Shown piece after piece: positions 1 to 4,157 of a stretch of DNA of 10,480 nucleotides (positions are counted from its first letter, which is position 1; each line of letters opens with the position of its first letter). Source of the stretch: VMFP01 sp964630025 (GTDB lineage Bacteria; Patescibacteriota; Andersenbacteria; UBA10190; CAIZMI01); the NCBI GenBank assembly GCA_964630025.1, contig CAZVRG010000028.1, positions 1 to 10,480 of the forward strand, read 5' to 3'. The notes beneath the pieces were generated by a model. That model ran no database searches and had not been told where the DNA came from. It saw only the letters and a list, made by a program, of their open reading frames with translations. The position numbers were made by a program, and so were the translations under genes.

Positions 1-723
1 GAACGGAACGGGGGTCGGATCATCATTGTCGGCGCTCTTCTGACGGGAGTTGCGGTGGGCGGCCTCGGCGTATTGATCATGTTCCGGAAGCCTCCGGTAT
101 ATCCTTTGCCGCACGCCGACACAGGAATGCTTTCTACGCCCATGTTCACTCCCGCGCCGACGCCGTCCGCGATACCGTCAAAGACCGCGATCACTCTTTC
201 CTTTTTTACACTCCAACTTCCGGCGGAGTGGGTCATCACATCGAACGAAGGAGAGCGCGGACTTCGCGTGCTGTCTATGGCCGCACAGAGTCCCGAGTAT
301 CATGTGAGCGAGGACAGAACTGCGGACGGCCCGTTCATTCCCCAGCGGTATGAACGCGGCGCGACATTTTCCGTGCTCGTGGTGCGTGAGCCGCGTGCCG
401 ATACCGACGGTCCTGCCACGGTAGGATTGAATGACGTCGAGCCCGTCACTATTGGCGGGCTTGCGGGGACGCTGCGCGCCGGCAGAGGCATCAGTACGGT
501 GGAAGGAAGAAATCTCTACGCCAGCGTGTACCAAGACGGGCTGAACACCGTGTTCAGCATGGCGTACAATCCCGAAACGTACCCGCAAGGAGAACTGATC
601 TTTCGCGAGATCCTTTCCTCTGTGCGGTTTACGGCGGAGGCGACTCTTTCCGTCACGTCTTCAACCCCCACAGCGACTACCCCATCCCCCTCCGTCTATC
701 CGCGGCCGAACGTGTGGGAGTAA
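1..723 (+). CDS. Membrane-anchored hypothetical protein, 5'-truncated by window edge
   Basis: The reading frame is open from base 1 to the TAA at 721-723 and gives 240 visible residues; the true start lies outside the window. GTG at 55 is in frame, but the hydrophobic segment (RIIIVGALLTGVAVGGLGVL, visible residues 7-26) begins before it, so an upstream start is more likely. After this single transmembrane anchor comes a Pro/Thr/Ser-rich stretch. A folded domain of about 145 residues follows (from LQLPAEWVITSNEGERGL to LIFREILSSVRF) and then a Thr/Ser/Pro-rich tail. The fold pattern, an amphipathic 'LPAEW' opening and a closing 'F..ILSSVRF' helix, resembles PsbP/DUF1795-like extracytoplasmic domains, but this is only a resemblance. 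I infer a surface-exposed protein tethered to the membrane. No partner or substrate can be named. It converges on the leftward gene at 782-2191. Confidence 0.75.
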   Translation, partial: ERNGGRIIIVGALLTGVAVGGLGVLIMFRKPPVYPLPHADTGMLSTPMFTPAPTPSAIPSKTAITLSFFTLQLPAEWVITSNEGERGLRVLSMAAQSPEYHVSEDRTADGPFIPQRYERGATFSVLVVREPRADTDGPATVGLNDVEPVTIGGLAGTLRAGRGISTVEGRNLYASVYQDGLNTVFSMAYNPETYPQGELIFREILSSVRFTAEATLSVTSSTPTATTPSPSVYPRPNVWE

Positions 724-761
724 GAAAAACCCTCCGCGAACCTTGGAAGGATCGCAGAGGG
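724..761 (-). terminator. Rho-independent terminator of the leftward surface-protein gene
   Basis: CCCTCCGCGA at 730-739 pairs with TCGCAGAGGG at 752-761 with one mismatch, and an inner CCTT/AAGG stem lies at 741-750. Read leftward, the hairpin is followed at once by TTTTTCTTA (729-721), a good U-tract. The right side has no U-tract, so it serves the minus-strand gene ending at 782. The U-tract abuts the stop codon of the converging gene. Confidence 0.8.
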
Positions 762-781
762 AGAGAAGGAACGAACGCTGT

Positions 782-2191
782 TTAGGTGAAGAGCCAGTAG
801 ACGCTCCCCGAATGGTTGTGATGCAAGTCGCCGATGGCCCAGGCGGCAAAGTCGCCGTAGATCTGCCCGGCGATGGTCACGATCACCGAGTAGATGCGGT
901 TGGGCACAGACGCGCCGGTCACGGTGGCATGCAGCGTGCCGTTGTCGCCGCCCAGGAACTCCCACTGATTGCAGTACCAACAGGTTGCCCGGTTCGTGTC
1001 GTGGTTAATCCGCACACTATACAGCGGGTTGTTCTTAAACATCACCGTCCCGTTGTGCGACACCTGCAGGTTATCGTTCATAAACCTGATCTGGCTATTG
1101 CTGCCGTCGCAGGTCACGTTCCCCGCCACAAATACCGAGCGCAGGAGGGTGGGATCAGAGACGTCTGCCGGGTATTCGATGTAGACGTTGCCGTTGTTGA
1201 GCAGTCCTCTGCTGTTAAACCCTTGGTCGAAGGTTCGGAACATCACCTGCGTGTCTTGCGCTCCCGGCTCCCGGCTCAGGCTTGCGGTGAGGTGAATGTT
1301 CCCGCCCTCCAGGTTGTGGACCGTGTACTCCTCGTAGGGAGAGCTCACGTCCCAATCTTCGAAGTGCAGAAAACCGAAGAGAAGGTGAATACCGGCGCCG
1401 CTGTAGTTATGCACCTCGGCTGCAACGGTCACGATTGCCGGCAGGCCAACAGCAATGGTGTCGATAGTCAGCCCCCCGTAGTTTTCCAGCTTGAGATGCG
1501 TGGTGCCTTGGTTCATCGGATCGTTGGGCTGCCAGCCGATACTCCCGCCATTCGCGGTAAAGCTGATGCTGGCACCAGCCTTATTCGTGAGGACGAGGTT
1601 ATCCGTGCTGTTGGGCCGCTGCTGGAACGTCATGCTGCCGACGCCCACGTCGGCAGTGATCGTGCCCCAGTTCTCCACGTTGCAGAAGAAGGTGGCGCCG
1701 CCGAGGCTCACCTCCGCAGCGGCCTTCACGAGCACGTTCGCGGTCGCGCTCGTCGCGTTCCACGTCGTACCCAGCATCCAGAAGGTCCCCGATTGCATCT
1801 CGAACGTATTGCCGCCCATGGTCAGCGTGGAGCTCACGAAGGAGCCGCCATTCGTGACGGTGACATTCTGTCCCGCGCCATCCATCTTGAGACCTGCCCC
1901 CATCATGACGAGGATCTTGACGGTCACCGCGTTGGTGAGATTCACCGTCTTCCCGTCTTGAATACTCACATCATCAGTGACGCCGGGCACATGCTGGGTG
2001 CTCGTCACGGTATCGAACCAGTTCTGTGCAACATCCCAATTGCCGTTGTTGGGGCCGATGTAGTTGACGGTGGGCGTGATGCGGTTCTCCAAGGTATCGA
2101 GCACGGGCCGGAAACGACGGCGAGGGGCGTTGGCGTGACGCTCTCTGCGCGTCACATGCGGACGGAGAAACGACCAGAGCGTGCGAAACAT
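782..2191 (-). CDS. Secreted/surface protein with planctomycete-like LExR N-terminal motif
   Basis: This 469-residue protein starts at ATG 2191-2189, with AAGGAG eight bases upstream. The first ~30 residues are strongly basic (MFRTLWSFLRPHVTRRERHA...) and run into LDTLENRITPT at residues 31-41. In Planctomycetota, a basic leader followed by 'LExR-(x)TP' at about residue 30-45 marks large families of secreted or surface proteins. Next comes GNWDVAQNWFDTVTSTQHVPG plus DDVSI, the 'W..A.NW....PG..DDV.I' opening common in beta-helix/autotransporter-like adhesins. The rest is rich in Asn, Gly, Thr and Val with short repeating beta-strand patterns, consistent with a right-handed beta-solenoid. A CWYC pair lies near residue 415. 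No catalytic motif is visible. It is probably an extracellular or adhesin-like protein. The promoter, leader hairpin and terminator all match this strand. A long plus-strand frame over the same bases is a shadow. Confidence 0.82.
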   Translation of the reverse strand: MFRTLWSFLRPHVTRRERHANAPRRRFRPVLDTLENRITPTVNYIGPNNGNWDVAQNWFDTVTSTQHVPGVTDDVSIQDGKTVNLTNAVTVKILVMMGAGLKMDGAGQNVTVTNGGSFVSSTLTMGGNTFEMQSGTFWMLGTTWNATSATANVLVKAAAEVSLGGATFFCNVENWGTITADVGVGSMTFQQRPNSTDNLVLTNKAGASISFTANGGSIGWQPNDPMNQGTTHLKLENYGGLTIDTIAVGLPAIVTVAAEVHNYSGAGIHLLFGFLHFEDWDVSSPYEEYTVHNLEGGNIHLTASLSREPGAQDTQVMFRTFDQGFNSRGLLNNGNVYIEYPADVSDPTLLRSVFVAGNVTCDGSNSQIRFMNDNLQVSHNGTVMFKNNPLYSVRINHDTNRATCWYCNQWEFLGGDNGTLHATVTGASVPNRIYSVIVTIAGQIYGDFAAWAIGDLHHNHSGSVYWLFT

Positions 2192-2230
2192 GAGACGTCT
2201 CCTTAAAGAGATACGGTTGTGAAAAAGAAA

Positions 2231-2247
2231 CGGCCTCTTGTAGGCCG
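2231..2247 (-). promoter_or_regulatory. 5' leader hairpin of the surface-protein mRNA
   Basis: CGGCCT (2231-2236) and AGGCCG (2242-2247) form a perfect 6-bp stem with a 5-nt loop. Read leftward it is followed by TTTCTTTTTC. The predicted transcription start from the promoter at 2255-2283 is about 2248, so the hairpin would sit at the extreme 5' end of the mRNA. It could protect the transcript or act as a weak attenuator; the sequence does not distinguish these. Confidence 0.5.
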
Positions 2248-2254
2248 CTTGGTG

Positions 2255-2283
2255 TGTATACTCCTAACTTTCTTTTGTGTCAA
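2255..2283 (-). promoter_or_regulatory. Sigma70-type promoter for the surface-protein gene
   Basis: On the minus strand, TTGACA (2283-2278, perfect -35) and TATACA (2260-2255, 5/6 -10) are separated by exactly 17 bases. The start codon at 2191 is about 57 bases beyond the predicted transcription start. Confidence 0.8.
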
Positions 2284-2339
2284 CACTATTTCCTCTTTTA
2301 GCCCTACGCCTACAGCGCACGTGAAAACAGTAACTCAAT

Positions 2340-2373
2340 GGCCGCACGGTTTTTAACTGGAGCGGTCTTTTTC
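2340..2373 (+). terminator. Terminator-like hairpin upstream of the orphan-gene promoter
   Basis: GGCCGC (2340-2345) can pair with GCGGTC (2362-2367) using one G-U pair, followed by TTTTT (2368-2372). It lies just upstream of the promoter at 2374 and would stop rightward antisense transcription from the preceding region. The 17-base loop makes it weaker than the terminators downstream. The 3' arm and U-tract are identical to those of the terminator at 2819-2857. Confidence 0.35.
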
Positions 2374-2402
2374 TTGACACAACAAAACAAATAGCCTATT
2401 CT
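2374..2402 (+). promoter_or_regulatory. Sigma70-type promoter for the 109-aa orphan gene
   Basis: TTGACA (2374-2379) and TATTCT (2397-2402) are separated by 17 bases. The predicted transcription start is about 2409, which leaves a leader of roughly 60 bases before ATG 2470. Confidence 0.75.
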
Positions 2403-2469
2403 ATGCAGGCTCCTTCAAAGAGAAAGCCCTTGGTTGTGTATTAGACCCTCCTCCTTTCGGAGTATTCGC

Positions 2470-2799
2470 ATGACGGCGATTCTGACTCATGAGGATCCTG
2501 GTATCCAACAAGCGTTGGACGCTCTGCAAGTCGCTGGCCTTCAGTGTGTGCAGGTAGGAAAACGTGGCGACCAACCGGGCGGACGGGTTCTGATCGTGGA
2601 TGGCACGAACGATCTGGAAGTCCGTCGCACCGCGTTTCAGCGAGCCGTCGAGATTCTAGAGGTCGCAACACGCCATAGTTGCATCTACGATCTGATGGCC
2701 GACAAGGAGACCTACGATCAAGTCTTCATCTTCGGCGTAGTAGAAGATTCCTGTATCACTCTCGCGCTCGCCAAAACGCTGCCGGTGGCCACTGCGTGA
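2470..2799 (+). CDS. Hypothetical 109-aa protein, stand-alone transcription unit
   Basis: ATG 2470 is chosen because GGAG (2459-2462) lies seven bases upstream; an in-frame start at 2434 lacks such a site. I do not recognise the family. The 109-residue sequence (MTAILTHEDPGIQQALDALQ...) predicts a small soluble alpha/beta protein without signal peptide or membrane segment. It alternates helix and strand: IQQALDALQVAG, then GGRVLIVDGTN, then RTAFQRAVEILEVATRHS, then YDQVFIFGVVEDSCITLALA. The spacing loosely recalls small receiver-like or substrate-binding alpha/beta folds, but no conserved catalytic signature is visible. Three cysteines are scattered. It has its own strong promoter and a strong terminator, so it is monocistronic and probably well expressed. 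Confidence 0.75.
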   Translation: MTAILTHEDPGIQQALDALQVAGLQCVQVGKRGDQPGGRVLIVDGTNDLEVRRTAFQRAVEILEVATRHSCIYDLMADKETYDQVFIFGVVEDSCITLALAKTLPVATA

Positions 2800-2818
2800 C
2801 TGAGGCAACCGCTCTTTC

Positions 2819-2857
2819 AAGACCGCCCGGTTCATCCGCGCGGTCTTTTTCTTTCTC
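2819..2857 (+). terminator. Rho-independent terminator of the 109-aa gene
   Basis: AAGACCGC (2819-2826) pairs perfectly with GCGGTCTT (2840-2847) over 8 bp with a 13-base loop, followed by a T-rich run to 2857. It begins 20 bases after the stop at 2799. Confidence 0.9.
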
Positions 2858-2896
2858 TAAAAAGAAAAGCGGGTATTGGCGTACGCCTCACCGCTT
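2857..2896 (-). terminator. Rho-independent terminator of the YkgJ-family gene
   Basis: Read leftward, AAGCGG (2896-2891) pairs with CCGCTT (2872-2867), with an inner GGCG-TA-CGCC stem at 2887-2878. TTCTTTTTAG follows (2868-2859). The hairpin begins 4 bases after the stop of the gene ending at 2900 and sits directly against the opposing terminator at 2819-2857. Confidence 0.8.
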
Positions 2897-2899
2897 CAG

Positions 2900-3391
2900 T
2901 CATTTAGTTAGTAGGGGCCCGGGGTCGCTTTCCATGGTCTCGATGAAAAGCCGTTGCTGCTCTAACGAGAACATGCCTCTCGGGAAATAGTAGGTCGGCT
3001 CTCCACCGTACGGCCGATGGACGACAACGTTGCCCGCTGCAAGGTTAACCTTCATGATGTCTTGCACGCGCTGCTGGTCTATCGCGCCCTCCGCCACCTC
3101 CCAGAAATTCAAAGCCACCATTTCCTTGCCCTGGAAGTCGTCGATTCCTTTCAGGTCCATGACGATCTTCAGTCGGTCCGGGCGGTCGCTCTCTTCGCCT
3201 TTCCCGCATACCCATAGGCAGCGGTACATCTGGCAAGCGAACGGCCGTGTCTCGTATATCGAACATCCTTGTCCCACCTGGCAGAAGTCACAGTAGTCAC
3301 CTCCGCGGGTTTTCATGCTGACTTCGATATGCGTCTTGCAACAGGCTGTGCACCCACCGCAATCACGGACGATCGTGGGTAAGTTGATCAT
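2900..3391 (-). CDS. YkgJ-family cysteine-cluster (putative metal/Fe-S-binding) protein
   Basis: ATG 3391-3389 gives 163 residues and has GGGGAAG a few bases upstream. A longer in-frame start at 3439 lies inside the predicted promoter region. The N-terminus carries the family signature CGGCTACC (Cys 11, 14, 17, 18). Further cysteines are at 34, 37, 43, 53, 58 and 62, within the motif GCSIYETRPFACQMYRC, which matches the 'C.iYe.RP..C..f' part of YkgJ/UPF0153 (CxxCxxCC) proteins. Members are thought to coordinate zinc or an Fe-S cluster, and the biochemical role of most is unknown. There are ten cysteines in the first 62 residues; the C-terminal half has none and looks like a small alpha/beta extension. 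It is soluble and cytoplasmic, with no signal peptide. It is a single-gene unit with its own promoter and terminator. Confidence 0.88.
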   Translation of the reverse strand: MINLPTIVRDCGGCTACCKTHIEVSMKTRGGDYCDFCQVGQGCSIYETRPFACQMYRCLWVCGKGEESDRPDRLKIVMDLKGIDDFQGKEMVALNFWEVAEGAIDQQRVQDIMKVNLAAGNVVVHRPYGGEPTYYFPRGMFSLEQQRLFIETMESDPGPLLTK

Positions 3392-3420
3392 GCTGCTTCC
3401 CCTTTCAAAGGAACCGCATG

Positions 3421-3449
3421 AATATGTACTGAATATCACATAGTGTCAA
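3421..3449 (-). promoter_or_regulatory. Sigma70-type promoter for the YkgJ-family gene
   Basis: On the minus strand, TTGACA (3449-3444) and CATATT (3426-3421, 4/6 -10) are 17 bases apart. The predicted start is about 3414, which leaves a leader of ~23 bases before ATG 3391. Confidence 0.7.
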
Positions 3450-3623
3450 TGGATGGCTCCGGGGAGGGATTCCTTCTTTCCTATCGCGCTGCATTCTTAC
3501 CATATGGAGGCCCGGCTTCGTTCGGTTAATTTTTTTCAACCGAAACTTCGCCGTGGCATCGCGGCGTAGATATGAAGCAGGTCAATTGCGGCGTAGTCCC
3601 GCCACAGGCGGGACGAAGCCGAA
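3450..3623. other. Non-coding spacer between YkgJ-family gene and tRNA-Gln
   Basis: No credible gene is present; the short frames here lack start signals and recognisable domains. It contains a 7-bp hairpin (TTCGGTT 3521-3527 with AACCGAA 3538-3544, T-rich loop) and the palindrome listed at 3596-3614. No U-tract terminator follows the tRNA on the minus strand. Confidence 0.6.
3596..3614. repeat. Perfect GC-rich palindrome downstream of tRNA-Gln
   Basis: GTCCCGCC (3596-3603) and GGCGGGAC (3607-3614) form an 8-bp perfect stem with a 3-base loop, starting 10 bases beyond the tRNA 3' end. There is no U-tract on either strand. The sequence shares GCGGGAC with the hairpin cluster at 3957-4067 and 'GGCTTCG..CGGGAC' (on the minus strand) with the insert at 10234-10272. 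It is therefore more likely a member of a dispersed palindromic family than a terminator, although it could help end the tRNA transcript. Confidence 0.6.
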
Positions 3624-3697
3624 TGGTTCCGGGGCCAGGATTCGAACCTGGATACGGAGGTCCAAAGCCTCCAGTCCTGCCGTTAGACGACCCCGGA
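3624..3697 (-). tRNA. tRNA-Gln (anticodon UUG)
   Basis: Read leftward, the 7-bp acceptor TCCGGGG (3697-3691) pairs with CCCCGGA (3634-3628), followed by discriminator A and an encoded CCA (3626-3624). The D-arm is GTCT...GGAC. The anticodon arm is GGAGG-CTTTGGA-CCTCC, which puts TTG at positions 34-36. The T-arm is CCAGG-TTCGAAT-CCTGG. All stems are intact, so the gene looks functional. Its first 15 bases are also the last codons of the GIY-YIG frame at 3683-3946. The first 16 bases plus one upstream base are duplicated at 4068-4084. Confidence 0.96.
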
Positions 3698-3946
3698 ATA
3701 GTTATTCGTCAGAAGCTTATAAAATGCCTTACCAGTTTTGTATCTCTTAATTTCTTGCTCACGCCGGTAGGCATCTTGTCGAGTAGAAAACTCTTCGGTG
3801 TATACGATTGAAAATGGACCGCGGTTTCGTGTAGACCGCACTTTCCCAGCATTGTGAGCACGAAGGCGATCCGAAAGATTTTCCGTTGACCCTATATAAT
3901 AGTGACCTGTTTTCTTGCTCTGGAGAATATATGTAAAGAATGACAT
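3683..3946 (-). CDS. Miniature GIY-YIG endonuclease overlapping tRNA-Gln
   Basis: ATG 3946-3944, preceded by CAGGA nine bases upstream, gives 87 residues that are almost entirely one GIY-YIG catalytic domain. The 'GIY' element is TYI (residues 5-7, Tyr6), 'YIG' is YIG (17-19), Arg27 lies in DRLRAH, and the catalytic Glu is Glu63 in RREQEIKR. This is the size class of stand-alone YhbQ/UPF0213-type proteins, which carry a nuclease fold but mostly have unknown roles. All key residues are present, so it should be active. The last codons (TCC GGG GTC GTC TAA) lie inside the tRNA-Gln gene, so residues 84-87 and the stop are tRNA sequence. The frame is bracketed by a 17-bp direct repeat of the tRNA 5' end. 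I infer a small homing-type or transposon-like unit that uses this tRNA as its target. A domesticated nuclease next to a chance tRNA duplication is the alternative. Confidence 0.88.
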   Translation of the reverse strand: MSFFTYILQSKKTGHYYIGSTENLSDRLRAHNAGKVRSTRNRGPFSIVYTEEFSTRQDAYRREQEIKRYKTGKAFYKLLTNNYSGVV

Positions 3947-3956
3947 AAATGTGTAT

Positions 3957-4067
3957 CCTGTCCCCGCCTGTTAGCGGGACTCCGCTACGCGGGAGCCGCC
4001 ACCGCCTCGGGCGCCACCGCTTTGCGGGGTCCCGCATCGGCGGTGAGGGCCCCGCCTGCGGGCGGTG
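3957..4067 (-). repeat. Cluster of tandem GC-rich hairpins upstream of the GIY-YIG gene
   Basis: At least four stem-loops are packed into about 110 bases. GTCCCCGC/GCGGGAC lies at 3960-3980. CTCCGC/GCGGGAG lies at about 3980-3995. A nested CACCGC...GCGGTG stem around GCGGG/CCCGC lies at about 4014-4045. CCCGC/GCGGG lies at about 4051-4062. It occupies the 5' untranslated part of the GIY-YIG gene and ends exactly at the duplicated tRNA fragment. No open frame with coding character runs through it. It could be a structured RNA, a nuclease recognition region or accumulated palindromic repeats. Confidence 0.6.
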
Positions 4068-4084
4068 GTTAGACGACCCCGGAA
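4068..4084 (-). repeat. Isolated 5' fragment of tRNA-Gln (direct-repeat copy)
   Basis: These 17 bases are identical to 3682-3698 and cover tRNA positions -1 to 16. They stop in the D-loop and are followed by hairpin-cluster sequence, so this copy cannot form a tRNA. It marks the promoter-proximal boundary of the putative element. Confidence 0.85.
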
Positions 4085-4128
4085 AATATGGTGAATACAA
4101 AGAACGTGCCGACGTGGGAGCGTGCACG

Positions 4129-4157
4129 AGTGTACCCGACCAGACGCTTTTCGTCAC
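4129..4157 (-). promoter_or_regulatory. Candidate promoter of tRNA-Gln, overlapping the dnaX stop
   Basis: On the minus strand, GTGACG (4157-4152, 4/6 of the -35) and TACACT (4134-4129, 4/6 of the -10) are 17 bases apart. The predicted start near 4122 would leave a ~38-base leader before the tRNA fragment at 4084. If real, the promoter now lies about 430 bases from the intact tRNA and reads through the GIY-YIG gene first. Confidence 0.4.

Larger units (their letters stand above)
3682..4084 (-). mobile_element. Putative tRNA-targeted GIY-YIG mini-element (~386 bp)
   Basis: GTTAGACGACCCCGGAA occurs at 3682-3698 (inside and just 5' of intact tRNA-Gln) and at 4068-4084 (isolated copy), a perfect 17-bp direct repeat with a 386-bp period. 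Between the copies lie a ~110-base cluster of GC-rich hairpins and one gene, the GIY-YIG nuclease. The arrangement fits insertion in the tRNA D-loop by an element that carries replacement tRNA 5' sequence, so the host tRNA is rebuilt on the distal side. Removing one period would leave candidate promoter, short leader and tRNA in a normal layout. No integrase is encoded, so any mobility would have to rely on the nuclease plus host repair or on a helper. Mobility is inferred from structure only. Confidence 0.55.

Noticed and set aside
743..2206. 487-codon open frame on the plus strand
   Set aside because: It is antisense to the 782-2191 gene, which has matching promoter, Shine-Dalgarno, N-terminal motif and terminator. 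The plus frame has none and its composition (His/Arg/Val-rich) is typical of a shadow.
3519..3546. Terminator for tRNA-Gln at the TTCGGTT/AACCGAA hairpin
   Set aside because: The T-run lies in the loop on the plus strand and becomes an A-run on the tRNA strand, so it lacks the U-tract needed for leftward termination.
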